Notes: a model not told the origin generated them from the letters alone. Positions 1 to 12,754 are shown, numbered from the stretch's first letter. The stretch is DNA of 64,000 nucleotides from Burhinus oedicnemus (GCA_008921705.1 VFFE01008908.1:1713538-1777537); one strand, 5' to 3'. Numbers and translations: made by a program.

Positions 1-2639
1 CTCACAGCACTGTGGAGGGGGAAAGGCTTTGGCTCAAGGCTGGGGACTAAGAGGGGAAAGGCTGGGTCTCTGTGATCATCCTAGACCAGGCAGTGTCACC
101 AGCACTGCCCGCAGAGGGTAATGGACAAGGGAGGGCAGTACATGTCCCATGCATGCTGTTCAGCCCTCCATGTCCTTTCACTCAGAAAGCCAATCCCATG
201 GCTCTTGCCCCTCCAGGGGGCACCTTCCCCATCTCTCCTCCACCTCCCTCACTTGTACCTGCACTGAGAAACCAACCTGGCTGCACTTCCTCCAGCAACA
301 AAAGTCCTGTCAAACCTTTACCCAAGGCCAATTATTTTTATCACATCCCCAGGCCTTCTATATTGCCACAGCTATAAAATTGTCCCCATGTTTCCCTTGT
401 TTAATAGCAGAGTGCAGTTTCTTTTAAGTCTATGTCTTTGCTTTGCTATTTGATGTAGACTGGAGAGGGATTCATGGACGAAGGTTTTAAAAAGATGCTT
501 CAGTTCTGAGAGAAGAGAGACAACAACATCAGGTTCAAATCTAGAGGCAGATTAATCTTTGCTAGCAGAAAAGCGTGCACATCAGCAAATCCACCTGCTT
601 CCAAACCCTGCAGAGAAACAGCGTGATGGCTGTGGGATGAAAGGAAGGAAGTTGGGAGACTCCTTTAGCTTCATCTAATGAGCTGTGTGTCTACCAGCTC
701 TTCTTACCGGAAAGTTATGACAAGCAGTAATCATGAATAGAGCAGTTTTACATGGTGTTGAATTCCAAGTGCACTCCAAAAATAGAAGAACATTTGCAGA
801 TGAGGAAGCATGGGAGTACGGGATAGCTATCGCTGCCTCCTACCCCTCCTTCCATTACTGTAGCACCTGCCACTTCACAGCGCCGCTGTGAGTTATTACT
901 GATATTACTGAATGGCTACTCTTCCTATATTTGCAAGCAGGATTGTGCGGTACGGAGAGTGTAAGCAGCATGTCTTATGTTTCACAGGAGATCATGGCAG
1001 AGCAAAAACTGGAAGCTGCGTTTCCTAAAAAGCAGATTTAGCAATTAGCACAGAAATTTGTGGATAGATTGTCTTTCGAACTGCCCAAGCCTTAGGCAAA
1101 GTCCAAAATGGCTCTGGCCTGCTCCAACCTCTGCAATTGCTCACAGAAACACCTTTTTCATCAGCTAGAACAGAAATCCTCACTTTGCCTCTGCTGCTGT
1201 GACCTGTTCATTCATCAAGCTACTAGAAGACACTTTGCCCTTGCCTTTCCCCAGCCATCAAAGGTTCTTTCTTCTCTGCCCTCTTCAAAGCCTAAAACCA
1301 TAAAGAAATGATATATTCTTCCTAATTAATGTGGTGATTTTTACAGAATTTATGGCTCCATGTGCTTTACTGCTGTGAGGCTTGTATGCGCATTACGTTA
1401 CTCCTTCCCTCCCTGAAGGAGTTTGACTGCTGGTTCCAGTGGTGGCCAGGAGTCCCCTAAGCAGAAACACGCTATTAACTCCCAATGGTGGGATGCTGAG
1501 GAGATGCTGAACAGTGTCCAGCACTGTGGGGTTTTGAGTCTCTCCTGGAGCTTGTATGCAGTGCTGGGTGAAGAGGAACAGGTAAGCAAGAACCAGCCCT
1601 AATGAGTGCCCAGGGTTACTCAACCCCCTAAACACCAACATCAGTGAGTTGAGTGCCTCCCAAGTCCCTGGCAATTATTGAGAAGATTGCTTTTGTATAA
1701 AAATAACTTGAAAGATCTGACTTCAAGCTAAGAATTACTAATAACATCTAGAAAGAGCAAAAGTTTAATGGTCTGACACATTAGAAATAATTGTTGTCCC
1801 TACTTCATGCTGTTAACAATGATTCAACAAAGTGTGAGGCGGTGGAGATGCAGGTCCTTTTCAGGCGTCCTTGGAGTACCTTTTCCCTGGGGATATGAAG
1901 TTTCTACCCTGACCCAATACAAAATCTTCACCTGCAGTTGCCATACATTTCCTCTACCAGCCATTAAATGATCAAAGCTATTTAAAAAGTAGTTGTGTTC
2001 TGAAACCCTCCTTCAAGGACTTGTTGGATCAGTTTTATTATTAAAATTGTAGAACAATAGTTCCATGTAATAGACTTACGCTGGGAGAGTAAGTTGCCCT
2101 ACTTAATATATTCATAGAAAGCTACAGTTGTAGGTTTCTCTTTTATACAGGTCAAGCAGGGGGAATCACTGCTGAATCAATGTATCTAACTCCTTCAACG
2201 CCCAAATTTACAAAGAATACATTCCTGCTAAGATTTCTATCTGCTTTTTTTGATTGTGTCTCATCAAAGCAAATTCACATAAGGTGAGCCTTTAAAAGGA
2301 GCGATTTTCTGCTCCTCTTGACTACATGAGACATTCAAAAATTAATGAAAAAAGCGACACCCGTCTGGCTTCCAGGGCATCACATTTATTTCTGCATAAA
2401 TTCCCCCAGGTCAACTCAAAAACAGTTCAGGGTCAAAATCTCATCTAGTCACCTAGATTAAAAACTAATTTCTCTAAAGTATAGCCTATATTGAAGCTTT
2501 TTCATGCAAATAAATAGCCAAGGGCCTCATTCTCTCCTTCTCTATTAGTTGTGCATGTCATGAATTTGAACAGAACATTTTGTCCTGTACTCTAATTACA
2601 TGCATTATAAAGAAAAATCTATTCCTTGCATACATATTA
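1..2639. other. Single-copy non-coding DNA, nothing specific seen
   Basis: Mixed-composition sequence with only short open frames (about 100 codons or fewer), none of which resembles a known protein or is preceded by promoter-like sequence. I see no interspersed repeat, RNA gene or CpG cluster. Open frames of this size are expected by chance at this length. Confidence 0.6.
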
Positions 2640-2870
2640 TTAGCAGCAGTTCGGAAGCGCCATTCCATCAGGGCAGCCGTCATGGTGGCTCATCCTAATA
2701 TTGACAGTTTAATCTTTTTGTTTCATATGAGATTAAAAGTCATATGATGGCCGCTCCTCTGTGGAGCAGACGGCGAAGCCAATTGGAGTCAATCCGTGTC
2801 TAAGTGCCATTTCTGCTCTGAAAATGGACTTGCAGTTTACAAAATATATTAGGTAATTATCAGTGGTTAT
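2640..2870. promoter_or_regulatory. Candidate conserved non-coding element (distal enhancer-like)
   Basis: This block differs in texture from its flanks. It has two CATATG E-boxes in inverted arrangement: CATATGA at 2724-2730 and TCATATG at 2740-2746, separated by 9 bases. A CCAATTGG segment lies near 2779, there are several TAAT/ATTA cores, and CpGs are scattered in otherwise CpG-poor DNA. It contains no open frame or repeat. The regulatory reading is an inference from motif content; conservation was not measured. Confidence 0.3.
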
Positions 2871-5733
2871 GGAAGAATGATAAGAAAAACCCTGGGCTGA
2901 TGACAGAGTAAATAGGGCTACTGTTAAAAAAAATACTCATTTTACTCACAGCTGTGCTGCAGTCCATGTACATGAGAACTAACTCAGTTGCTGTCTAATG
3001 TATTCATATGCATGATCATTAGCAGTTTCACTTCCCTTCGCTTTATCTCACTGGAGAAGGAGAGAGCAACTGATACACCAGGTGGCCACCTACACCTATT
3101 GCAATTAAAGTTGTCTTTTATCAAAGGAGAGTATAACCTCCTTGAAAAGATGGTGAGAGTTTTAATAAACATAGCAAAATATTAGACCTCTACCCTTGTT
3201 TATTTTTGTTTAAAATACCCTGAATTCACATTCAGAGGCGATGGCTGATTTAGTCTCTGCCTTTCAAAATGCAGACCAGGAATAAGCAGTGGTTTAGCTG
3301 TATCCATTTTTGGCTGCTCAGTGTGACACATGATACACGGGTATGCTTTTTTCGGAGGACTGGCTAATGTTCTCTAAAGATCAGTCCCCTCCAAACCGTC
3401 ACACACGGGGCACACTAGATCGCCTGTCGCCTGCACAAATGTTGGCTAGAATAAATTCCCAACAGATCCTTCACCTCACTGAGGCCAGGACTGCATCTGG
3501 CATCCTAAGAAATCAGCGGTTGAAATTCAGTGTGGGTATTAGGTGAATATAGCTCTAGTGTGAATGTGAATAACTCTGTGCCTACAGCATGTAATATGGG
3601 AGTGCCGCTAATGTGCACGCATATGTATCTATCTGTCTAGATGACTGTTGACTCAACTTATTTCTAGTCTGGGATAGCACAAGAACTTGGGTATTGTATT
3701 TTTCTTTAAATCACTCCATTTAGTCTTTTTATCTAGTATGTTTCAGACATGATAAATATCCTGTGACTTCCAGTGATGTCCTTAAAAATTTAGAAAGATC
3801 AATGACTGTCTATCAAGAAATTTGGAACTTGGCTCCCTTGAGTACTTTCCCTTGGATGGAGCCTCTTGAAGAGTTTAAGCTAGTATGCAGTAACTGCTTT
3901 ATTATTGTGAGAGTGCTGTATTTGAGGTCACACCTAAAAAAAAAAGCAATATTTGATAAAATGTTTTGTCTCTGGCTGCAATTCCTCTTGAAGCGGAAAA
4001 AACATAATTATTTTTATCTTAATTCCCTTTTGGTGGAGTGCCAGAGAGAGAGAGTTCAGCACAAAAAGGGAATTCACAACTGTTAAGGATTTTCACTGTG
4101 CAAGTTCATAGGCTTTTTTGTTGTGCAATGTCGAAGTATGCATGAAGCAAGCAAGCTAATGGCCCTGTACTTCAACACTTGCTTTCTCTTTGAAGCCATG
4201 TTTAGCAAGGACCTGGCACAATGGCTTAACAGTAGCCAGGGAAAAGGTTTTATTGCACACGGAAGGTCTTCCTGCTGGAAGAAATATTCTGGCTGCAGTT
4301 CCCCAGCATTAACCTTTCACTTGGCTAAATCAGCCAGAATTGGCTGTGTGCTGTCAATGTTTGCTCATAGGAGTAGTAATTATGAACGCCGGATCATTCC
4401 TACTCTCTAGCAGAGTGCAGTTCTTGAGTAAATGAATTGTGATTGGGAAACAATTGGATGGTGGAGATGTTTCCAAGGAGAGCACCTTATTGACAGTATT
4501 TTCAAACTAACAGGACACATCCTAGCAGTGCAAATATTGCTTTCTTTTGCAAATGTGAAAGAGTTATTACTTACCGCTCTGTAAGAGGACAGACCTGCCA
4601 TCAAGATAATAGCAACTTAGTATTTTATTGTGAATCTTTCCACACAGTTTCTGTGATGTTTATCATAGCAATTGCATAGACAACCCATTCTTCATTTTCA
4701 GTCTAACTAGATTACAAGTGACAGCAATATAAAGCATGATATTTAATTGCCTCAATGAACATTGACTTCCTTGAGCACATATTATATACTCCCTGGCTGA
4801 CACTCTCCAGAGGTATGTGTCATTCTGAGGATCTGCATTTTGGGGTTCCCAGGTTGAGTCACTCGAAAGAGTTCTGACCTTCTGAAAGGCTTGGTAAATG
4901 GCTTTAAAATGAAGCCTTTTGCAGGTTCTCTGCTAAGGTCATGGCACAAGCTGAGAAGTTTTTGGATGCCACTGTCAATTCACATCTCCCAGGCCATCTG
5001 CAATCAGTGTAACCTTGACAGATACTAGCAAAAGGAAAGAGGCAGCGTCTTTCAAACAAGTGAACTGTATTACTTTTGTGAGAGTTCTTCTCCCACTCAT
5101 TGATGCACATCCATGTGCACGCATGTGATGACATCTCAGGGTAGCCTGCAAATATGTAATAAGGGTAAAACAAAGCAAAACAAAACAAAGAAAAATGTTC
5201 TTTGTGCTGTTGTAATAAGAAGCCTTGGCTTATCAGTGCCAGGTAAGTTGATACTACGAAAAGCCGCCTTCTCACAAAGATAGGGTGAACATCAGAATTG
5301 ATTGCTTAGGGAAGATGGGACTTTCTGTTGTTGGAGGTTTTCAAGAGGAAATCAGCCAAGCATCTGCCACTGAGTCTGTGACAGGATGGTAGGTTTCCTT
5401 CCCAAAGCCATTGATTTGGGCTCTATGGAAGACTACACTGTTTAAGGCTCCTTCAAGGATTCCTTTCTCTGAGAGCAATTCCAAATAGCCAAAAGCATGG
5501 ATAAGTAGTAAGAAATACATTTAGAAATTGGCTCAAACCCTTTTTAACCTGAAGGCCTAGGGATGCCTCTGAGAATAATAATGTATCTGCCTGACATATC
5601 TGCAATCAGTGCTGTTGGTTGTGCTGGGTAGCCATTCTGGGTCTCCGGCTGATTATTACCACCTCTAACAACCCCCGTGCTCCTGTTTCCACATGATACA
5701 CACTCATTTCCAAACTCTGTGGTAATAATGTAC
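2871..5733. other. Single-copy non-coding DNA, nothing specific seen
   Basis: AT-leaning sequence with short A-rich patches (for example around 5166-5194). The longest open frames are about 107-123 codons, lack recognisable domains, and fall on both strands without supporting context. No interspersed repeat was recognised. Confidence 0.55.
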
Positions 5734-5783
5734 TTTTTCTTTTTTCTTTTTTTTTTATTTTTTATATATATATATATATATAT
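5734..5783. repeat. Pyrimidine tract plus (TA)n microsatellite
   Basis: A T/C tract at 5734-5762 runs directly into an uninterrupted alternating TA run at 5763-5783 (about 10 units). This is simple-sequence DNA with no coding role; its length is likely to vary between individuals. Confidence 0.9.
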
Positions 5784-6294
5784 GAAAAATCAATGATGAA
5801 GGAGATGAAGGACTTCTTCCTCTGTCTGGGTTTGGATTTAAACAGTATTACTCTCTTTTTCTTACTCTATCTCCCAAGCTGTCCAATCATATCTTAAGAT
5901 TCATGGAATGGTTGCCAAATGCTAACTCCCTTTTACAAATGCCCCGTAAGTCAATAAATCAAACATATCTCTTATTCATCCCAGACCCTTTAAGTCCTTC
6001 TGCTAGGAGAAATTCTATGTATTTGGGAGCCTAAAGTGTAATAAAGCTTTCAACTATTTTTTTTTATGAATTAGAAATTGCTGGAGCTATAAGTTTTAAA
6101 GAGAGCACTGAAGTTTAAACTGATGTCCTAAATTATATAAAATCATATAAAGTGTAGTACCAGTAATTATTTTGAAATTAAAAATGACACTTTTAAAGAA
6201 TGTTTTGATGACGCCTTACGTTCAGGCTGTGCATGGCATGTACATAACACTGTGCAGTTACTGAACTGTTAATGGCATCATTTAATAAATTTCA
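5784..6294. other. AT-rich non-coding DNA
   Basis: AT-rich single-copy sequence with no open frame of note and no recognisable repeat. Confidence 0.5.
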
Positions 6295-6304
6295 GTGTAT
6301 GTAT

Positions 6305-6366
6305 TTATATATATCTGTAACTGATATAGATATCTGATATCTATATATCTATATCAGATATAGATA
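6305..6366. repeat. AT-rich palindromic simple sequence
   Basis: Built from TATATC/GATATA words. Two overlapping inverted repeats are perfect: 13-bp arms at 6321-6333 and 6345-6357 with an 11-base loop, and 11-bp arms at 6324-6334 and 6336-6346 with a one-base spacer. It probably arose from a decayed TA/GATA-type microsatellite. Such sequence can extrude a cruciform, but no function is implied. Confidence 0.8.
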
Positions 6367-6370
6367 CACA

Positions 6371-9300
6371 TCAATATTTCAATTGGAAAATATTCTTATA
6401 CCAGCTTGTCTACTAAGACCTCATTAACTCTAGATGCATGGTAGCCTATTTTAGAATATGGATATACAAGCTGATTTTATTTCAAGAGCAGAGAGTTCTC
6501 TAAAAGTCCTCTAAGATTTATCTGCCCTAGATACTGAGTTAGCTTTTGATTGGCTTCTAAAATTCCTGAATTAAAGATGCCTGAAACTGATAACTTAACT
6601 GCAAAGTAAAATTACTGATCAGAAAATTCGTTCTGTTTTACCTTAAACCAGAACACACAAACACTTGGAGATTATGAGATCCTATTAGACACAGAAGTAA
6701 AGCACAAATAATCTTAAACTGACTATTTTGGTTTTATTGTTTACAGATTTCTACATGGAAGGATTTGCCCTTCTCTGCTGCATGTGTGCTTGTTTCAGAG
6801 AGAACTATATATTTCTGAGAAAATTGCTATAACCCTTTTGGTTATGTTACTGGCATGAAATCCAGGCTGAGAACAGGTTAAGTGCTCAGCACTCATCAGT
6901 CTATTTATACAGTTTATCAGTGGTTTGAAATAATATTGGATGATGTTAGGATTGCGTATTTTTTTTGTCATGAAAATGGGGCATCAAAGATCTCGTGTGT
7001 TGCATACAATGTTCCATTCCTAATGATGCCTTGCAGTTTTCTGACTTATTTCACTATTTGGTCGTTCGATTGGCTGGCTACTGTGTTCCCTTCTTGGCTT
7101 GAAACAGAAAAGGTTAGAAAGTGGCTGGCAATTGCAAGTAGTCTGGGGGAAGAAAAAATGCAGAACTTCTTTCTCAGTTGCATGTAGATCCATTGATTTG
7201 TTGGGTTCCTTTGGTTTAGTAAAGGTTGGACATATCTGCTGAGGACATGTTCCTAGATGCAAACCAAATTCCCACTGCAGAGATTAGTATGTAAATACAT
7301 GTAGGCTGTGAGTGTGTCTGTGACAAATGTCATGGGGAGGAGAAACAGAAGGAATTTCACTGTACCTGAGTTCGATGAGTCTTTAACCAATTTTCTGATC
7401 TTAACGCTGTTTTCTTCTCCTTTTTTGGCTCGAGAGAACTTCATGTTTCTGCAAGAAGAAATAATTCTGGAGGGACGGATGGGTCCAACCTTCTACTGTC
7501 ATCATCAGGTTCTGCAGAGCAAAGGTAATGCCCAACTGCTGCTCAGGGATGTTTCCCAGATGTAAAAGCTAGGTGGTTAAATCTGTATTTGATACACTGT
7601 GGCAGGGTTTCATCTGCAGCATTTCCCCTGTGCTTAGAGTGGGGCTGCCTTAGTCTGTTCCTGGAATTAACCCTCTTTTGCCAGCTGTGTGCTTCATGCT
7701 TCACTTGAGTCAGATGTAACGTGTATGTCAGAGAGCATGGCACAAGGTAATGCCTGGTAGAGAGATATTGGTGGATTCGTTCTTCCTTCAAATCGATCAG
7801 GATGATAAAAGATCCACAATTTTTATTACTATCATTGGTGTGAAAATTCACAGTAATAACACATTAATATTGGAGATAAGCCACGCACTATGGACCAGAA
7901 GTGCAGTCAGGTTGTTTTTCACAGCAAAGCAACCTCAACCCTGGTTAACTGAGTGTCTGAGCTGGGTTTGAGCATCCTTAGGACAGCACAGAGCAGCACT
8001 GTTTGCTGGCAGACTCTGATTCTTTGTATTTAGAGCCTTGACTTCAGAGCATTTCAATCCTAGGAGTTCACAGCAATTCTGAATCTGGGAAACCTCTCCC
8101 ATTTTTCTTCAAGATACCAGTAACTTCAAGCAGAGCAATGTACTCAGATTGAAAAATACTGCTCATGGAAGGATCCTGCACTATATGTTATTTTCTTACT
8201 GAGGAGAAAGGCGCTGGCTAAAGCTGCTTTAAATGGACAGCGAAGGTTTCTCTTGTTATGTAGGGACATTTAGTTGTTGCAGAACCACATTTGCAGGCTT
8301 GTTGTGTGCTGTAAAGGATACTTTGGGGAAATTCTGGAGGAGAGACAGCATCTTCGCTTTCCCTGACCAGTGTAATAGATCTCAGTGTAATAAAAGTTGC
8401 CCACAGATATGGGTCCCACTGCTGATCTCAGTGGTTCTTGTCCAGTGGCTGAGTTACGAAGTGGCAATGAAGAATTTTATCATCATTGTAATAGTTCTGC
8501 TCTCCATGGCTCATTTCCTTCAAGTTTTATAAAGGTTTTGCTCTAGACAGACACTCAACCCTGGCTGTAGCTAGAATGGCTGCTGACATTTGGCATTTAT
8601 TTCTCAACATCTTAGTCTGGTTGAGGACTCAAAACACCAAAATGACTTGCTCTTTGGATGTATGAAGCACTGACAGGCTCAGTGATGAAATCATGGCACA
8701 CAGGGTAAATTCTGTCTGCATGCCGTTGTCAGTACAGTCTGTTCTGCAGATTACGTTCTGTAAAGGTACATCTTGGGAATGTGTTAACGCTGTCTTCAGA
8801 ACTAGTTCATATTTGGGGTTTTTTGGGTAGGCTTTTTTTTTTTGGTAATTTTTGTAGTTTTCATAACCCTCTGCCAAGGCCAGTGTTCCATTGTAGTGGA
8901 GCCACATGCAAAGACTTACTGCCTGCAGTCTCCTGTCTAAAAGGCCAAACAAATAGGAGAGCAGAGCACACGTACAAGGAGCCTATGGGTCTTAATCAAA
9001 TGCAAGGAGCAGTGAAATAGCAGAGCTGCAAGGAAATCCCTCTCTTCTAGTCCACTGTATTACCCACTGGATGGCACATCATCTCATGACTGTACTGCCA
9101 AATCCAGCTTTCATTTCTCTGTTTTTTCCCCCAAACAGTATGTAGAAAGCTCTTTTGATATATCAACCAAAGGAAAACTTCCTCTTACTCACTCCACATT
9201 TCTGTTAGCTTCAATGAAAAATCACATCGCACTGTTACTCCTTTTGTTTATATCCGCTTTTTGTTTGTAGATGACCTAATTTTCTATCCTTAATGCAATT

Positions 9301-10847
9301 AATATTTCTGCTGATGTGATTTGGAGCAAGAGCCCTGACAAAAGTAATTTCTTCATGTACACTATGAGTATAACCTTAATGCCCTATATGCACTGTAGTA
9401 TATGGCAACAGGTTTGATTCTTAGAAGGGGAAGTTTATAAGAAAAAGGGAACTGGTATGACCTGAAACTGTGGGAATTAGGAACAATGGCAGCATGCTTG
9501 TTTCATTGGACAGGATGCTAGAAATGAAAAGACTAAAAATTCTTACTTTTTTGTTTTTCTGTTTGCTTGTTTTACTGGGGAGAACTTAGTTAAGCCAGTG
9601 GGAATTGTTCTAAGTAACAACCAGCAGCCCTAGTCTTGCTGCTGTCTCTTTTGCACTGCGTCATTGTCTTTGGTCTGGGGGCTCTCAGAGGAAATAGATT
9701 TTGCTGGCCACTCGGTCATTTTGATGTGTTATGTCTCAGCTGAGATCTCAGTTTCAGCTCACAGAAGTGAGAAAGAAATTTTTAAAGGTGGTGTGTGAGA
9801 GAAATTTTTTTGGCCTTTAAATATGGGTGTAATTTCTACAGGTTTTTGGAAACTTTTACTGTAGCTTACAAATGTTATAACTCTAAAATGCCAACCTGAT
9901 TGTAATTAGAATGTCCCTTTCTCATGTAAGCTGCAGAGGAAAATAATCCAACTTAATAAAATCATTCACTTCAAACAAATAGGGGGAGTAATTAAATGTA
10001 ATAGATACTGTGGTTTCTGTTCAAGTATATGCAGTCTCTAACTAAATCTACAACTCCATCATGAAGAAATAACAAATTAAAAATAAAAGGACAAAGAAAA
10101 GAACAACAGTCATTACTTTTGTGATCAACAGGAATGTGCTCCACTCCATCTGCTAGTTCTGCACCTGTGGTTAACTAATAAACAGTATTCCCGGTCCTGT
10201 ACTAACTGCATTTGATATGGCTGGTATACAAACAAAGATGTCTTGGCAGAATAAGGTGCTATATGAGTTGTTAAAGAAGAACAGCCTTGTCAATTTTAGA
10301 TCCTATGAAAGCGAAGGGGAAAGCTTTGCTTTTGCCATACGGAAAAACAAACAAGCCAAAAACATTTTACCCACAATTTTCCGAAACTGTAAAATAGTGT
10401 AGAGTAATAATAAGAATGTGCTGGAGGCTATGAAGGACTAACATCTGCTTTAAAAGCACTCACAAGCTGTGGTTTTCTTTTCCCTCTCTGTTTCCAGTGG
10501 TTCTGTCAGGTACAACCACAGAAAAGACCCTCCTGAAATGCTTCAGCAAATTTCTCGGCTTATTCCAGAACCTTAATGTTGGATCCCTCATTGCTCTGGA
10601 TAGAAGGCAGCTTGCACAGAAGCCTGCTGTGATCTGAATGAAGCAGGGCTGCCTTTGGCCTCTTCCCTGCTAGCTTCACTCTTACAGCCTCAATGGAGCT
10701 CCCAACATTGTGAAGCTTGTGTCCAAGAGCCTTACTGAAAGGTTGTCTAAACACATGTGAAGTCCATTGAAAGCAAGACTTCAAAAGGTAGGGTCTCATC
10801 TTTTTAGCAGAGCCTGTTGCAAAAGGACAAGGAGTAATTGTTTTAAA
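6371..10847. other. Single-copy non-coding DNA
   Basis: Long stretch with only short open frames (about 108 codons or fewer), none recognised. It includes a T-rich patch around 8821-8842. The segment near 9030-9070 faintly resembles the 3' end of a CR1 in reverse orientation (a 'tctagtcca' word) but is too short to call. Confidence 0.5.
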
Positions 10848-11089
10848 CTAAAAGGGGAAGACTCAGACTAGATATAAGAAAGACATTTTTTACAACGAGA
10901 GCAGTGAAACACTGGCACAGGTTGCCCAGAGAGCTGGTAGATGCCCCATCCCTGGAAACATTCAAGGTCAGGTTGGACGGGGCTCTGAGCAACCTGATCT
11001 AGTTGAAGATGTCCCTGCTTATGGCAGGGGGGTTGGACTAGATGGCCTTTAAAGGTCCCTTCCAACCCAAACTATTCTATGATTCTATG
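10848..11089 (+). mobile_element. CR1 LINE fragment, 5'-truncated, 3' end of ORF2 plus 3' UTR
   Basis: This is the last part of a CR1 (chicken repeat 1) non-LTR retrotransposon. An open frame runs from about 10855 to a TAG stop at 11000-11002 and encodes the typical end of CR1 ORF2. Recognisable words are LDIRK, then HWHRLPREL, then SLETFK, near the C-terminus. The short 3' UTR follows, with the hallmark text 'ggttggactagatggcc' and 'ccttccaaccc', and ends in two exact copies of the CR1 terminal 8-mer ATTCTATG at 11074-11081 and 11082-11089. CR1 has no poly-A tail and usually no clear target-site duplication, and none is seen here. The copy lacks the endonuclease and almost all of the reverse transcriptase, so it cannot move. 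Severe 5' truncation is the norm for this family. Confidence 0.96.
11074..11089 (+). repeat. CR1 terminal 8-bp repeats (ATTCTATG x2)
   Basis: Two perfect tandem copies of ATTCTATG form the 3' end of the CR1 fragment. In this family these repeats mark the end at which reverse transcription starts, so they fix the element's orientation and boundary. Confidence 0.95.
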
Positions 11090-12324
11090 GTGATTCTCAC
11101 AATGCCAAGATTTCTAAGCAAGTGATTATTTTTCAGAACTTTTCCTTCCCATAGGCTTAAACAGGAATTGCAAGTAACAGATACTACTGGAAAGCAGAAT
11201 CTCTTTTCCATTTGCTCAGCTGTGGATTCTGTAGTTTAACTGTAATTCACGAAGTTTAAAACAATTTGGCCTGGATGTCTTGGTTCAGGGATATACCAGA
11301 CCTGCAGGTGGAAGATTTCTCTAATTCTTGTTGTGCATGGATTGAAATGGTCAGCTTCAAAAGTTAATTACTCTGTCATTGTCATGGAGTTGCGCCTGAA
11401 AGACGATAGAGATTTTCTCTTCTAGTCACTGGCAAATATTATTATGCCAAAATAGTTATGAGTCATGCTGGCAGCCACAGGTTCAAAACGGGCACAAGGC
11501 TTTGATATGCTGCTCTTCCAAATGAAAGGGAAAATGCTCCTCATAGAAAACTGCTCTGTAAGAAATATTGCAGTCTTGGGAACAGAAAAAAAAGATGTAA
11601 TTCTGTTGTCCCTTTTATTTGTTTTGCCACCATACAAAACCAGAGAGAGATAATATACATAAGACCTTGTCTAAGTGGAAATTTTAGTATTTCTTTTGGG
11701 GAAGAATGATCATTACCATTATTAGAAACCAAAGTATTTACACTGACATAACTCCATAATGAGTCTTCAATAACTATTTCTTAGTACCTGATACAAGTGA
11801 AGTAAGGGGTCTTTACTACTTTTATTGTTTTAAATGTGTGTAGAAGAGGTATAAATAAAAAGAGGGGGCAGTGAGTGAACCAGGTAAAGGAGGACAAGGT
11901 TGCAGCCACATTCCTGTACTTGCTGCCGTTGTTGCCAGCGGCAATAGCAACTTGAGGGTATTTGTGCCTCTCCCTAGCCCTGCTCCAGTTCTCCAGGGCA
12001 AGACTGCCTAGAAAACACTCTGCTGCTTTCTCTCCCAAATGCTTCATTAATCCCCTACCCTTCAGCTGCTTACACCTGATTTTCTTTGCCTTTATGAACA
12101 GCTTCATTCGGCTCAGTGAGCCAAGACATGTTTAGGACCTAGACCTCAGCTTTCAGGCTCTCTCTCTGGCTGCACAGAGTTCTCCACCAAGCAGGACCCT
12201 GCCTGAGGCTGGGAGCTGGCATATACATCATAAGGGACGACAAGGCCTTAACAAATACAGATGACATTTAAATTCTGAAATTAGGAGGCAGCTGGGGTCT
12301 ATAGAAAATGTAGGCAAGCCGAGA
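11090..12324. other. Single-copy non-coding DNA
   Basis: No recognisable gene or repeat. Open frames are about 108 codons or fewer, without domain features. Confidence 0.5.
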
Positions 12325-12326
12325 CA

Positions 12327-12362
12327 TGTGTGTGTGTGTGTATATATACATACATATATATG
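12327..12362. repeat. (TG)n-(TA)n compound microsatellite
   Basis: Alternating TG at 12327-12341 runs into alternating TA/CA words to 12362. It is purine-pyrimidine alternating DNA, likely polymorphic in length. Confidence 0.9.
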
Positions 12363-12431
12363 CAGCACATGTCCATGTGTACAGCCATGTCAGGCCTCAG
12401 TTAGTTTCTAAATTGTGAGTGAACCTCAGGA

Positions 12432-12480
12432 GGGCCCAGGTCCTTGGTGATGTAAATCCAGCAAATTTACATCAGCTGAA
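12432..12480. repeat. Remnant of an ancient palindromic interspersed repeat
   Basis: The text 'gggcccaggtcct' is followed by GATGTAAAT (12449-12457) and its exact inverse ATTTACATC (12465-12473), then 'agctga'. This matches, from memory, the arms of an old palindromic amniote element abundant in turtles and crocodilians (arms reading like 'cagctggtgtaaatc' and its inverse). The central part is missing. I do not assign a database name. The inverted structure is directly visible; the family assignment is recall. Confidence 0.45.
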
Positions 12481-12636
12481 CTCACAGCCCTAGGCCTTTC
12501 CTGGGACACAAAATGGAAAGGCAGAGAAAAGGAGATTGATCTTTCTTCCCTTATGAGTTTCTCATATTTGATCTCTCAAATGTAAAATTACAGCTCCTCC
12601 AATACACTAAAACCTACCATACACATAAGGCCACGT

Positions 12637-12717
12637 TTTCGGTCCATGTGTACCTGTGTAGCTCCTCTACAGCCATTGCCTGTGCCACACCAATTTACAC
12701 CACAGAGGATCCGGCCT
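12637..12717. repeat. Second remnant of the same ancient palindromic repeat
   Basis: The right half is well preserved: 'caatttacaccacagaggatccggcc' contains the expected inverse of the left arm (near 12690-12715), preceded by a decayed 'tgtagctcctc' middle. It lies about 200 bp from the related remnant at 12432-12480. The pair could be two copies, or one copy split by an insertion. Confidence 0.45.
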
Positions 12718-12754
12718 TGTTTTTGTAAACAACACAATGATACGGCTAATCTAG

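Noticed and set aside
9030..9075. Weak likeness to the reversed CR1 3' end.
   Set aside because: Only a single 9-base word matches, with no ORF2 end or terminal 8-mers.
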